From: an uncultured Collinsella sp.
Lineage (GTDB): Bacteria; Actinomycetota; Coriobacteriia; Coriobacteriales; Coriobacteriaceae
Assembly (NCBI GenBank): GCA_900548365.1
Contig: URKM01000005.1
Location: 19,062 to 83,061 of the forward strand
DNA length: 64,000 bases
Reading direction: 5' to 3'
The notes under the pieces are model-generated. The model ran no database searches. It was not told where the DNA came from and was given only the letters and a program-made list of their open reading frames with translations. The translations under genes and the position numbers were made by a program. Below, one piece after another: positions 1 to 8,148 of the stretch (positions within the stretch are counted from its first letter, which is position 1; every line of letters starts with the position of its first letter).

Positions 1-927
1 ACCATTGCCGAGCGGGTTGCACATGGTCTGGGTGGCGTCGAAGATGGAGCCGTGGGTCTCGCCGATGATGTCGGTGGAGACGATGTCGTCCTCGTTGTAG
101 GCGAAGGTCTCGGAGATGGTCTCGGCGTAAGCCTTCATAGCGGCGTTGACCTCGTCGACAGTGACCTCCTTGTCAACAACGGCATAGAGGTTGGTGAGGG
201 AGCCGGTGGGCGTCGGGACGCGCTGGGCGGCACCGATCAGCTTGCCGTTGAGCTCGGGGAGGACCAGGCCGATAGCCTTGGCGGCACCGGTGGAGTTGGG
301 GACGATGTTGACGGCGCAGGCGCGACCGCGGCGCTTGTTGCCCTTGCGCTGCGGGCCGTCGAGCGGCATCTGGTCGCCGGTCCAGGCGTGGATGGTGGTC
401 ATGATGCCGGAAACGATGGGAGCGAAGTCGTTCAGACCCTTGGCCATCGGAGCGAGGCAGTTGGTGGTGCAGGAAGCCGCGGAGATGATGTTGTCCTCAG
501 CGGTGAGGTCCTCGTGGTTCACGTTGTACACGATGGTGGGCAGGTCGTTGCCGGCGGGAGCGGAGATGACGACCTTCTTGGCGCCAGCGTTGATGTGAGC
601 CTGGGCCTTGGCCTTGGAGGTGTAGAAGCCGGTGCACTCGAGCACGACGTCGACGTCGAGGTCGCCCCAAGGCAGGTTGTTGGCGTCGGCCTCGGCGTAG
701 ATCTTAATCTCCTTGCCGTCGACGATGATGGAGTCCTCGGTAGCCTCGACCTTGTGATCGCGAGAGTAGTTGCCCTGCGTGGAGTCATACTTCAGCAGGT
801 ACGCGAGCATGTCGGGAGAGGTGAGGTCGTTGATGGCAACGATCTCGGAGCCCTCGTGACCGAACATCTGACGGAAAGCCAGACGGCCGATACGGCCAAA
901 GCCGTTAATAGCAACCTTTACTGCCAT
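1..927 (-). CDS. gap: Glyceraldehyde-3-phosphate dehydrogenase, type I (3' end cut by window edge)
   Basis: Cytosolic glycolytic enzyme that oxidises glyceraldehyde-3-phosphate to 1,3-bisphosphoglycerate with NAD. The N-terminus INGFGRIGR is the Rossmann nucleotide-binding loop, and ASCTTN around residue 150 carries the catalytic cysteine. The visible 309 codons reach far into the catalytic domain, so only the last few tens of residues lie outside the window. The ATG at 927 follows GAAAGGAGAC, a strong ribosome binding site. It lies downstream of whiA on the same strand, after a 203-base gap, so it probably has its own promoter. The gap holds two LacI-type palindromes (separate entry). Confidence 0.97.
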   Translation of the reverse strand, partial: MAVKVAINGFGRIGRLAFRQMFGHEGSEIVAINDLTSPDMLAYLLKYDSTQGNYSRDHKVEATEDSIIVDGKEIKIYAEADANNLPWGDLDVDVVLECTGFYTSKAKAQAHINAGAKKVVISAPAGNDLPTIVYNVNHEDLTAEDNIISAASCTTNCLAPMAKGLNDFAPIVSGIMTTIHAWTGDQMPLDGPQRKGNKRRGRACAVNIVPNSTGAAKAIGLVLPELNGKLIGAAQRVPTPTGSLTNLYAVVDKEVTVDEVNAAMKAYAETISETFAYNEDDIVSTDIIGETHGSIFDATQTMCNPLGNG

Positions 928-1060
928 TGTGTCTCCTTTCGTTAGGTCCCCGCGAACTCCTTGTTCGCCGTTGAGACCCACAAACTAACCACTCACCAAA
1001 TATACCTTTTTTTCAAGCCAAATACGACGGAATTGGAAACTTTCGGACGGTGGAGTTAAT

Positions 1061-1108
1061 TAAAAACGTTTCAAAAGTGCAGGAAAATAGGTTATTAAAG
1101 CGCTTCAA
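1061..1108 (-). promoter_or_regulatory. Two LacI/CcpA-like palindromes upstream of gap
   Basis: AAACGTTT (1064-1071) and AAGCGCTT (1098-1105) have centres 34 bases apart in the gap upstream region. The second is nested in the near-palindrome TTAAAGCGCTTCAA. LacI/CcpA-type operators have a central CG and A/T-rich arms of this kind. Inference only: a carbon-responsive LacI-family regulator could act on gap here. Confidence 0.35.
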
Positions 1109-1130
1109 CAACGGTCGCCTCCATCAACGC

Positions 1131-2054
1131 TTATGCGTCTAGCATCTTTTCCAAGCGAAGCACGCGATGATAGAGCGCCGATTTCGACAGCGGCGGATCG
1201 GCGAGATCCCCCAGATCGCGCAGGGACAAATCGGGATGGGCTTCACGAAGCCGACAAAACTCCTCCAGCGCCTGGGGCAGCCCATCGCGCAGGCCGCGGC
1301 TCTCGAGTTCCGCTATGAGCTCGAGCTGCCGTTGCGCCGCGCCCGCGCTCCTCGTCTGATTCGCGAGCTCGGCGTTGACGCGGCGATTCACATCGTTCTT
1401 CACCGACTTGACCGCGCGCGCCTCCTCGATCTCGGCAACCGAGTTCCGCGCGCCCACGGCGGCCAGGAGCCGCTTGATGTCGTCGGCGCTCTTGATGTAC
1501 ACCGCGAACGCACCCCGTCGCGCGTTGACGCGCGCGGGGACCCCCAGGGTCCCGATAAGGGAGGCGAGCGCCTCGGCGAACTCCTCCCCCTGGACGGCGA
1601 TCTCCAGATGGAAATCACCTTTCGGGTCGGCGACGAAACCGCCGGCGATGAGCGCGCCGCGAATGTAGGCGAGCTTGCAGCACGGGCGTGCGACCACGTG
1701 GTGCGGCACGCCGCGAACGAGTTTTCCATGGCGGTCCAGGATACCCAGCAGCACCAGCGCCTTGTCCAGATCGGCCTGGTCGGGCAGGGCGATCAGGTAG
1801 TTGCGCACCTTGTGGAGCACCGAGCGACGCACGGTGAACTCGGTCTTGAGCTTCAAGATCTTATGCGTGAGGCCGATCATGGTCCGGGCGACGGCTCCCG
1901 TCTCGGTCGCGACCTGGAGGCGGTAGCGGCCGGGACCCGCGATCGACAGCGTCCCGCAGACGCGGCTGAGCGCCGCGAGCGTCGCCAGGTCGCAGTATTC
2001 GCATGTCGGCTCCTGGCGCGAAAGCTCGTCGCGCACCTCTGCACTAAACGACAC
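1131..2054 (-). CDS. whiA: WhiA, sporulation/cell-division regulator family (DUF199)
   Basis: WhiA combines a LAGLIDADG-like N-terminal domain with a C-terminal helix-turn-helix. In actinobacteria it is a DNA-binding regulator, and in firmicutes it affects division and chromosome segregation. The start MSFSAEVRDEL, the ANQTRSAGAAQRQ motif around residue 228, and the 307-aa length are typical. The start is GTG, placed directly after the TAG of yvcK, with GAGGTAG as the binding site, so the two genes are translationally coupled. The order rapZ-yvcK-whiA is the classic Gram-positive arrangement. WhiA functions in sporulation are not implied here; non-sporulating lineages also carry it. Confidence 0.95.
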   Translation of the reverse strand: MSFSAEVRDELSRQEPTCEYCDLATLAALSRVCGTLSIAGPGRYRLQVATETGAVARTMIGLTHKILKLKTEFTVRRSVLHKVRNYLIALPDQADLDKALVLLGILDRHGKLVRGVPHHVVARPCCKLAYIRGALIAGGFVADPKGDFHLEIAVQGEEFAEALASLIGTLGVPARVNARRGAFAVYIKSADDIKRLLAAVGARNSVAEIEEARAVKSVKNDVNRRVNAELANQTRSAGAAQRQLELIAELESRGLRDGLPQALEEFCRLREAHPDLSLRDLGDLADPPLSKSALYHRVLRLEKMLDA

Positions 2055-3101
2055 CTACCTCACCACCTCGTAGATCGCCTCGGCCAGCAACCGCGCGTCG
2101 TGGACGGCGGGCGACTCCTCGCCCGTGAAGTCACGGACCACGACCTCGGGAACCATCGAGCGCAGGCGGGCGAGGTCCTCGTCGTCCGCGCGTATAGGGC
2201 CGAAGGGCGCCTGTTTCGCGCGCTCGATCTGCTCGGCGGAGAGAACGTCGCCGCCGGCCTCCTCGCAGCCAGCGGCCATCGCCTCGCGTGCCTGCCGTTT
2301 CCATGCATACGGCTCGTAGGGAAAAACCACCTCGGCCTGATGGGAACGATGGACGAGCACCGCGTCGAGGGCGCCCTCGAGCCCCTCTTCGAACAGAGCC
2401 TCGACATGATCGGCCGCGCTCATGCCGCTGGTCTCCCCTAGCGAATCGATCTTAGGGCAGACGAAGACGCGCTTCGCCGCGGTGCGAACCAGCGCATCGC
2501 GGATATCCGGGACCAAGATGTTCGGCATGATGGACGTGAACAGCGATCCCGGGCCGAGCACCACGACGTCGGCATCCAGGATGGCGCGGACGGCGTCCTC
2601 GTTCGCGGCGACGCCTCCTTGGTCGAGCCATACGCGCTCGAAGGCGCGCGTGCCGTAGCTTATCCGCGCCTGACCGTGCACCTCGTCACCTTCCACCGTG
2701 CGCCCGGACAGGCTCACGAAATCGAGCGTGGAGGGATGGACGCGGCCGACGCAATCGAGCAGCCGCTCGCACGAACGAATCGCCTCTATGAAGGAATCCG
2801 ACTCCTTGGCCAGCGCCACGAGGAGGAGGTTGCCCAGAGCATGGTCGTCGATCGAACGGAACCGATGCGCGAACGCGCGCGCGAGCGGCGCGTTCGGATC
2901 CTTCGCCAGGGCGGACAGGCACTTGCGGACGTCCCCCGGAGGGACCACGTGCTCGCGCTCCCTCAGCAAGCCGGTGGAGCCGCCGTCATCGGCCATCGCG
3001 ACGACCGAGTCGATGCGCGCGCCGAGGAGCCTCAGCGCGCGGATGAGCTGAGGCTGCCCCGTCCCGCCCCCGACGGAAACCGCTTTGATTACAGCATCCA
3101 T
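2055..3101 (-). CDS. yvcK: YvcK/CofD-like protein (gluconeogenesis factor family)
   Basis: A Rossmann-like protein of the CofD/YvcK family. YvcK in Bacillus is needed for growth on gluconeogenic carbon and for cell-wall homeostasis, and binds UDP-sugars. The N-terminal glycine-rich GGGTGQPQL, the ADDGGSTG motif around residue 38, and GPGSLFTSIMPN near residue 183 are diagnostic. Length is 348 aa, normal for the family. The start ATG at 3101 has AGGAG upstream, overlapping the end of rapZ four bases away, so it is co-transcribed with rapZ and whiA. Confidence 0.93.
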   Translation of the reverse strand: MDAVIKAVSVGGGTGQPQLIRALRLLGARIDSVVAMADDGGSTGLLREREHVVPPGDVRKCLSALAKDPNAPLARAFAHRFRSIDDHALGNLLLVALAKESDSFIEAIRSCERLLDCVGRVHPSTLDFVSLSGRTVEGDEVHGQARISYGTRAFERVWLDQGGVAANEDAVRAILDADVVVLGPGSLFTSIMPNILVPDIRDALVRTAAKRVFVCPKIDSLGETSGMSAADHVEALFEEGLEGALDAVLVHRSHQAEVVFPYEPYAWKRQAREAMAAGCEEAGGDVLSAEQIERAKQAPFGPIRADDEDLARLRSMVPEVVVRDFTGEESPAVHDARLLAEAIYEVVR

Positions 3102-3105
3102 GGGC

Positions 3106-4026
3106 CTAGCTCCTGGTATTCGCCTTGGCGAGGTCGCGGTGGGAGATGTTGACGTGGTACTGCTGGCGCTCGAGATAGCGCGCGGTGGCCTCGGCGATAG
3201 CCACGCTTCGATGCTGCCCGCCCGTGCAGCCGATGGCGATGGAGAGCTGCGGCTTGCCCTCGGCGACGTAGCCCGGCATCACCGCATCGAGCAGCTTGAA
3301 CCAGGCGTCGAGGAACTCCTGGGTCTTCGGGTGCTCGATGACGAAATCGGCGACCTTCTGGTCCAGACCCGTCAGCGTGCGCATCTCGGGATCGTAGAAG
3401 GGATTCGGCAGGAAGCGGACGTCGATCATGAGGTCGGCCTCCACGGGCATGCCGTGCTTGAAGCCGAACGAGAAGACGTGAACGTCCATGAGCTGCTGGT
3501 CGGTCAGCTCGGAGAACGCGGTCTGCAGGCGCTTGCGCAGGGTCGCCGTGCGCATACGGCTGGTGTCGATGACCATATCGGCCCGGTCGCGGATGCTGGC
3601 CAGCGCCACGCGCTCGCGCTGGATCGCATCGGCCGTGGTGTCCCCGCGCTTGGCGAGCGGATGGCGGCGGCGGTTCTCGCTATAGCGGCGGATCAAGACC
3701 TCGTCCGAAGCTTCGAGGAACAGCACCTTGCAGGTCATCTCATGGTCACGCAGGGCCTGGATGGCGTCGAGCAGCTCGTCGAACAGTCCCTGGCTGCGCA
3801 GGTCGCTCGTCACGCAGAGATGGCGGCCGACGCCGGTATTGATGCCGATGATCTGCGCGAGCTGCAGGATGAGGCTGGGCGGCAGGTTGTCGATGCAGAA
3901 ATACCCCATGTCCTCGAACACGTGCATGGCCTGCGTGCGGCCGGAGCCGGACATGCCGGTGATGATGACGATGTCGGGCACGCGGTCGGCGAGCTCGGCC
4001 GATGTGATATCTGAGCGTTCAGGCAT
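3106..4026 (-). CDS. rapZ: RapZ-family nucleotide-binding protein (RNase adapter)
   Basis: P-loop protein of the RapZ/YvcJ family. RapZ in E. coli feeds the GlmZ small RNA to RNase E; the Gram-positive YvcJ role is less clear. The Walker A GMSGSGRT lies near residue 23, CIDNLPP follows about 22 residues later, and the C-terminal GCTGGQHRSV motif is present. The start is set at 4026 (MPERSD) because GAAGGGG lies upstream and a TATACT -10 box sits at 4059-4064. In-frame starts further upstream would precede that promoter element. Length is 306 aa. It is the first gene of the rapZ-yvcK-whiA operon. Confidence 0.92.
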   Translation of the reverse strand: MPERSDITSAELADRVPDIVIITGMSGSGRTQAMHVFEDMGYFCIDNLPPSLILQLAQIIGINTGVGRHLCVTSDLRSQGLFDELLDAIQALRDHEMTCKVLFLEASDEVLIRRYSENRRRHPLAKRGDTTADAIQRERVALASIRDRADMVIDTSRMRTATLRKRLQTAFSELTDQQLMDVHVFSFGFKHGMPVEADLMIDVRFLPNPFYDPEMRTLTGLDQKVADFVIEHPKTQEFLDAWFKLLDAVMPGYVAEGKPQLSIAIGCTGGQHRSVAIAEATARYLERQQYHVNISHRDLAKANTRS

Positions 4027-4058
4027 ACGGAACCCCTTCGGACGAAACGTAGTCTTCC

Positions 4059-4064
4059 AGTATA
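4059..4064 (-). promoter_or_regulatory. Candidate -10 box of the rapZ-yvcK-whiA operon
   Basis: The minus strand reads GGGTATACTGG with TATACT 33 bases ahead of the rapZ ATG. No convincing -35 is visible in the GC-rich sequence upstream, so this may be an extended -10 type promoter. Confidence 0.45.
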
Positions 4065-4193
4065 CCCGCATGCGCCCCGCGATGGCCGACCCTCGCGAGG
4101 GCGACACAACGGATGCGCCCCGCCCCCGAGCAAGGCCCGAACTCCCCCATTTCTTGGACAAGGAAATAAAGCCCGGGAGATGAGGGCATTCTC

Positions 4194-5015
4194 GTGTCGA
4201 TAGGCCTGAAATGCAAGCACGATTGCGAGGTCAGCGGACGCGTCGCCGACACATGATCGAGTCAGGGTACGGCAACTGCTCCGTCGACAAAGCCCTTGGC
4301 GTCCCCCGCGGAAGCTGAGCGAAACCGGCTGAAGACGCACCGCGCGATCGGAAGGGACGGGCTTCTAGCCATGGAAGTGAAGCGAGCCAGATGCGACTAC
4401 GAGACAAAGGCTGCCGCGGCGAGGGCCGTGATCGACGTCGGGATGAGCAAGCCCGAGGTGATAGAGTGCTTTAAGATAGCCAGCGAATCCCCGCTGAAGA
4501 GTAGGTGTCGGCTGTACCGTGAAGGCGGCACCGAGGCGATGTGGCATAAGTGGCGTACCTGAAAAATCGATAGCCCTGAAGGCGGAGCTGCGCTCCCGAA
4601 CGGCCTCGACCACCGCTAGATCGCCGTGGAGCTGCGCGCAGTCGACGGGGAGTGGGTGGTAGACAAGACAGTCCTCAAGATGATGAGCGAGATGGGCCTC
4701 AGGTGCCGGATCCGCCGCGAGACCGACCACTACGGGTACAACCATACAAGGGCGAGATCGGCGCGCTGGCAGTGAACGGCTTCGCCCAGAGCATGTCGCG
4801 CAAGGGCAGTTGCCTGAACATCGCCCTCGATCGAGCAGGTCTTCGGCAACCTGAAGGACGAGTTCTTCCTCGATCGCGACCGGGCCACGTTCGAGGAGTT
4901 TAAGGCGGACCTCGAGCCCTGAATCCACTACTGGAACAACGTGAGGCGCCAGGTCAAGCCGAAGGGCCTGACCACGGTGGAGCTCGGGAAGCAGGCCCTT
5001 CGAGAGGCCGTGTAG
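4194..5015 (+). pseudogene. Decayed IS3-family transposase (OrfA and OrfB remnants)
   Basis: Pieces of an IS3-type transposase can be read in order across several frames. KHDCEVSGRVAD is followed by MIESGYGNCSVDKALGVPRG (from 4253), then RNRLKTHRAIGRDGLL and a segment ending SPLKSRCRLYREGG, all OrfA-like. Next come IAVELRAV and KTVLKMMSEMGLRC (OrfB N-terminus), SMSRKGSCLN, and from about 4830 EQVFGNLKDEFF, ending ...QALREAV at 5015. At least four frameshifts, an in-frame stop before IHYWNN, and a large deletion removing most of the DDE core make it non-functional. It sits between rapZ and an AT-richer operon, marking an insertion site. Confidence 0.85.
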
Positions 5016-5031
5016 CGGTTATGATTTAGCG

Positions 5032-5056
5032 CGTCCGAGTTTTAGGGCGCAGTTCA
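5032..5056 (+). repeat. Probable right terminal inverted repeat of the IS3 remnant
   Basis: The sequence CGTCCGAGTTTTAGGGCGCA continues to TTCA at 5056, 17 bases after the OrfB stop. IS3-family elements end in ...CA beyond the transposase gene, and this spacing fits. No matching left end (TGAACTGCGCC...) was found near 4100-4250, so the left terminus appears lost. Confidence 0.5.
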
Positions 5057-5139
5057 AGCCCGAAGACGGGGTGCAATCTATTTAAGTGACCCACACTCAA
5101 TCGATGCCGCCCACGCACCATCCATGCACGCGTGTCGGT

Positions 5140-5697
5140 TTAATACAACGAAACCGATACCTTATCGTTTTTATAGCTTGCACGAACACCACCGGTCTGT
5201 TGCCATATTGAAGCATTTACCACACCGAGATAATGAAACTTTGCATAACCTTCAACGATAGCTGGAAGGGATGCGGTCTCGGTATTGCGAACGCGGACGA
5301 TCCGTTCGTTGGAAATCCCGGTAAGTCGTCCAGTCACAGCAAGCCCATGGGCGTTGGTGATTCGTGTAAAGCCACCGGATGCCGCAGTTGTTACGGTGTA
5401 CTCCATTCGAGCGAGTCCATTGTCTCCCCAAATGACACGGGTGCCAACAAGGGCTCTCGCGAGGGAACCTGGCTTATCGAGGCCCAAAGTAACCATTGTT
5501 CCATCTGCGAGCTCAACAGATTCTTGCTGCGAGTCGTCCACAGAAAGATCAAATTCTGCGGAAGCAATGGGTTCCGATTCCATACCGTCAGCATGCGCAT
5601 AAGACGGACCCATGACAACAAGGGCTGTCATAGCAATCAATGCGAAAACAAAACAGAGGGTGAAGACTGTCGGAGAACCGTGCTGTATTTTGTTCAT
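5140..5697 (-). CDS. Secreted protein of unknown function (AT-rich island)
   Basis: A 185-aa protein with a clear signal peptide. A lysine-containing N-terminus is followed by a hydrophobic stretch (about residues 12-30) and a likely cleavage site after AHA near residue 36. The mature part is acidic at first (SVDDSQQESVELADG) and then rich in beta-type sequence with many Thr, Val and Arg, ending in YKNDKVSVSLY. I do not recognise the family. The ATG follows AAAGGTG. It is the last gene of a three-gene operon after a DUF2089-like HTH and a 62-aa membrane peptide. Base composition is clearly poorer in GC than the flanks, consistent with transfer. Confidence 0.75.
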   Translation of the reverse strand: MNKIQHGSPTVFTLCFVFALIAMTALVVMGPSYAHADGMESEPIASAEFDLSVDDSQQESVELADGTMVTLGLDKPGSLARALVGTRVIWGDNGLARMEYTVTTAASGGFTRITNAHGLAVTGRLTGISNERIVRVRNTETASLPAIVEGYAKFHYLGVVNASIWQQTGGVRASYKNDKVSVSLY

Positions 5698-5709
5698 ATT
5701 TGCACCTTT

Positions 5710-5898
5710 CTACAGATCATCGATGATGGTCTTATCCAGCTCGCGCTGGCGGTCGCTCTTCCCTCCTTTCTCCATCGACTTTGAGCGCGCGATTGAAAGG
5801 ATGATGCTCTTAACGAAACGCAGGAAAAGTATGACCAAAGCCAAAACCATGAGCAGGCCGGCAAACATTCCCACATAGTCAAATACGTCAAGCTTCAT
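5710..5898 (-). CDS. 62-aa single-span membrane peptide
   Basis: A hydrophobic segment from about residue 9 to 34 (MFAGLLMVLALVILFLRFV) is followed by a basic, charged tail (ARSKSMEKGGKSDRQRELDK). This predicts one transmembrane helix with a cytosolic C-terminus. The ATG overlaps the end of the upstream HTH gene by 11 bases and has AGGACG ahead of it, so translation is coupled. The secreted protein gene begins 12 bases after its stop. Function is unknown; it may anchor or signal between the HTH protein and the secreted protein. Confidence 0.7.
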   Translation of the reverse strand: MKLDVFDYVGMFAGLLMVLALVILFLRFVKSIILSIARSKSMEKGGKSDRQRELDKTIIDDL

Positions 5899-6199
5899 GT
5901 TTCGTCCTAACTCCTATGTTTGAATAGGTACGATACGCATCAACGAGTTCCGCCGCAGTTCCGATATCAATCTTCTCGTCAACAGCCATTCGTTTCACAT
6001 GGGCAATAAATGGATCTACCTCTTCTTGTGAACTAATCTCTATCTTCTCAATGAGACGATTGAGTCGAATTCGCATCGTTGGATATGAAACACCGTAGCT
6101 CTCGGCCATCTTTTTGATTGAACCTGAACACAGAAGAAAACGCTTGATGAAAGAAAGGTCCGAACTATCAAGAGCCTCAATCCACGAAGGAATAATCAT
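5888..6199 (-). CDS. DUF2089-like small helix-turn-helix protein
   Basis: A 103-aa protein starting MIIPSWIEALDSSDLSFIK. The HTH core is SIKKMAESYGVSYPTMRIRL around residues 29-48, followed by a short helix and a C-terminal helical region. This pattern (PSW.E.L...DL.FI...L..GS.K..A..YGVSYPT.R.RL) resembles DUF2089 proteins, which often precede membrane or envelope-stress genes. The start at 6199 is chosen over one 14 codons upstream because AGAGAGGTGAAA lies immediately before it. It heads the AT-rich operon and likely controls it. Confidence 0.75.
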   Translation of the reverse strand: MIIPSWIEALDSSDLSFIKRFLLCSGSIKKMAESYGVSYPTMRIRLNRLIEKIEISSQEEVDPFIAHVKRMAVDEKIDIGTAAELVDAYRTYSNIGVRTKHEA

Positions 6200-6217
6200 T
6201 TTCACCTCTCTTTCTAC

Positions 6218-6232
6218 TAGAAAAGTAGACAG
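6218..6232 (-). other. Small hairpin just upstream of the DUF2089-like gene
   Basis: CTACT-AGAAA-AGTAG forms a 5-bp stem right upstream of the AGAGAGG ribosome binding site of the HTH gene. The surrounding 6200-6300 is very AT-rich, and several -10-like hexamers make the promoter ambiguous. Its role, if any, is unknown. Confidence 0.3.
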
Positions 6233-6345
6233 TAGAAACAACGCAATTCTATAATTATTTTAATATTTATTTTGACTTTATGAAAGTTATGACGACCACG
6301 GTTGACCTTCGATCCAGATCAAGTCAACAAAGAGCATGGTGTTGA

Positions 6346-6388
6346 ATTAAAAAATGGATGTCCGAACGAATTCCATTCGGACATCCAT
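6346..6388 (-). terminator. Rho-independent terminator of the sialic-acid operon
   Basis: A perfect 13-bp stem, ATGGATGTCCGAA with TTCGGACATCCAT (6354-6388, 9-nt loop), is followed on the minus strand by TTTTTTAA. It lies 31 bases after the nanE stop and closes the operon. Confidence 0.9.
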
Positions 6389-6418
6389 CAGCGCCAAAGC
6401 GATTACGCGCAAGACCCT

Positions 6419-7096
6419 CTAGTCCAGCGCCGCCTTGAACCACGAGGTCAGGCTCGTGGGATGCGTGATCGCGGTGCCCACGACGACGGCCCAGGCGCCC
6501 GCGTCGATCGCGGCGCGGCCCTCGGCGGGCGTATGGACATGGCCCTCGCAGATGATGGGCAGGTCGGGGAACTCGGAGGTCGCCTGGCGCAGCAGCGGCA
6601 GATCGGGACCCTCGTCCAGCGTGGTCTCGATCGCAGGCTTGTTGTGGGAAAGCGTCGTGGAAACGAGATCGAAGCCGAGCTCCACGGCGCGACGGATGTC
6701 CTCGATGGTCATGCAGTCGGCCATGAGCAGCACGCCCTCCTCCTGGAGCGGTCGCACCGTGTCCTCGAGGGTCTTGCCATCGGGGCGCGGACGATCCGTG
6801 GCATCGATGGCGACGATGTCCGCACCGGCCGCGACGCAGGCGCGCGCATGGCGGAGCGTCGGGGTGATGTAAACGCCCTCGTGGCCGTCCTTCCACAGGC
6901 CGATGACGGGGATCTCGACGCGACCCTTGATAGCCGCGATATCGGAGAGGCCCTGGCAGCGAATCGCAGCGGCACCGCCCAGCTCGCAGGCGCGGGACAT
7001 GGCGGCCATGTGCTCGGGCGTGCGGAGCGGCTCGCCCGGATAGGCCTGGACGCTGACGATGAGCTCGCCCTTAAGGGACTCGATGATGGGATGCAT
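6419..7096 (-). CDS. nanE: N-acetylmannosamine-6-phosphate 2-epimerase
   Basis: Converts ManNAc-6-P to GlcNAc-6-P in sialic-acid catabolism, in the cytosol. The 225-aa protein is a TIM barrel. GELIVSVQAYPGEPLR at the N-terminus, IPVIGLWK near residue 65, VAIDATDRPRP near residue 95 and ICEGHVHTPAEG near residue 180 are typical of NanE. The ATG at 7096 follows GAAAGGGGAGC. It is the last gene of the nan operon, after nanK, with a strong GC hairpin between them and a terminator downstream. Confidence 0.93.
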   Translation of the reverse strand: MHPIIESLKGELIVSVQAYPGEPLRTPEHMAAMSRACELGGAAAIRCQGLSDIAAIKGRVEIPVIGLWKDGHEGVYITPTLRHARACVAAGADIVAIDATDRPRPDGKTLEDTVRPLQEEGVLLMADCMTIEDIRRAVELGFDLVSTTLSHNKPAIETTLDEGPDLPLLRQATSEFPDLPIICEGHVHTPAEGRAAIDAGAWAVVVGTAITHPTSLTSWFKAALD

Positions 7097-7132
7097 GCGC
7101 TCCCCTTTCGTCATGGATGCTGGTAGATGGAC

Positions 7133-7167
7133 GCGCCCCGCTCGGCATGTCGCGCCGAGCGGGGCGC
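7133..7167 (-). other. Intercistronic GC-rich hairpin between nanK and nanE
   Basis: GCGCCCCGCTCGG pairs perfectly with CCGAGCGGGGCGC across a 9-nt loop. There is no T-run after it on the minus strand, so it is more likely an mRNA stabiliser or partial attenuator than a full terminator. Confidence 0.6.
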
Positions 7168-7175
7168 TGGAAGGG

Positions 7176-8132
7176 CTACGCCTCGGCGTAACCCGAGAGC
7201 ACGAAGTGCTCGGCGGCTCCGATAAGCGGCGCGTCACCGCCTAGGTCCCCGCCGATGATGGGCGTGCTCGCGACCGGCGGCATGGCCTGGCTCTTGAAGC
7301 CCTCCGCCATGGCGTCCGACCAGTCGGGGCCGCATTGGGCCACCGAGCCGGACAAGATCACGCACGAGGGGTCGAGCATGTTGCACATGCTGCCGAGGAC
7401 CTCGCCGAGCGCGAGGCCCGCGCGGCGCTCGGCGCCCCGGGCGGCCTCGTCGCCGGCGGCGGCGCGACGGTCGATCTCGGCGCCGTGCATGGGCGAGCCG
7501 TCCTCGCAGGCCGCGTCGCCGCCCAGGCGGATGTACTCGCGGATGATGCCAGGGCCCGCGGCGACGGGCTCGAGGTGCGCGGTTCCGCCGCAGGGGCAAT
7601 CGACGCCCGCGGCGGCCGGGCAGCAGACGTGGCCGATATGACCTGCCTCGTCATGCGCGCCGAGCATGATGCGCCCATGCTCGACGAACGCGCCCCCGAT
7701 GCCGGTTCCCACTGCGACGACCAGGCAGCTCGCCGCATCGCGGCCGCCGCCGTGGCGGGCCTCCCCCAGGGCGTGCGCGTGAACGTCGTTGAGGACGCGG
7801 CAGGGCAGCCCGGTTGCGCGGGTGATCTCAGACCCGAGCGCCGTCCCGCCCCAGCCGGGCATGAGCTCGTTGGCATAGGTGATGTCACCCGTGCGGGGGT
7901 CCACGACGCCGGCGCTCGACACGCCGACGCCGACCGGCGTCGCACCGGAACGCTCGATCGCAGCCTTCACCTGCTCGATCACGGTGGCGAGAACGTGCGC
8001 ACCACCGCGCGCGGCGTCGGTGGGGACCTTGGCAACCGAGCTCACGAGCGGCGTGCCGTCACCCAAGGTGACGAGGCCGCAGGCGATCTTGGTTCCGCCG
8101 ATGTCGACGGAGACGATCGTTGTGGTTTCCAT
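7176..8132 (-). CDS. nanK: ROK-family kinase, probable N-acetylmannosamine kinase
   Basis: Phosphorylates ManNAc produced by NanA. The 318-aa ROK protein has the N-terminal phosphate loop DIGGTKIACG, a glycine-rich VAVGTGIGGA near residue 141, and the zinc region GHIGHVCCP...DCPCGGTAHLEP. In the usual ROK zinc motif the third cysteine sits in GC.E; here it reads AHLE, so His may be the ligand or the site altered. The ATG at 8132 has AGGGGATC upstream and follows nanA by 16 bases. Operon context supports ManNAc over glucose as substrate, although ROK specificity cannot be read from motifs alone. Confidence 0.85.
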   Translation of the reverse strand: METTTIVSVDIGGTKIACGLVTLGDGTPLVSSVAKVPTDAARGGAHVLATVIEQVKAAIERSGATPVGVGVSSAGVVDPRTGDITYANELMPGWGGTALGSEITRATGLPCRVLNDVHAHALGEARHGGGRDAASCLVVAVGTGIGGAFVEHGRIMLGAHDEAGHIGHVCCPAAAGVDCPCGGTAHLEPVAAGPGIIREYIRLGGDAACEDGSPMHGAEIDRRAAAGDEAARGAERRAGLALGEVLGSMCNMLDPSCVILSGSVAQCGPDWSDAMAEGFKSQAMPPVASTPIIGGDLGGDAPLIGAAEHFVLSGYAEA

Positions 8133-8148
8133 GGGATCCCCTGGAAGG

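Noticed and set aside
52..945. Plus-strand open frame opposite gap
   Set aside because: The minus strand clearly encodes GAPDH with catalytic motif and ribosome binding site; the plus frame is its shadow.
4652..4903. Intact small gene within the IS remnant
   Set aside because: Only its middle part (AQSMSRKGSCLN) is transposase-like; the rest is out of frame relative to flanking OrfB segments.
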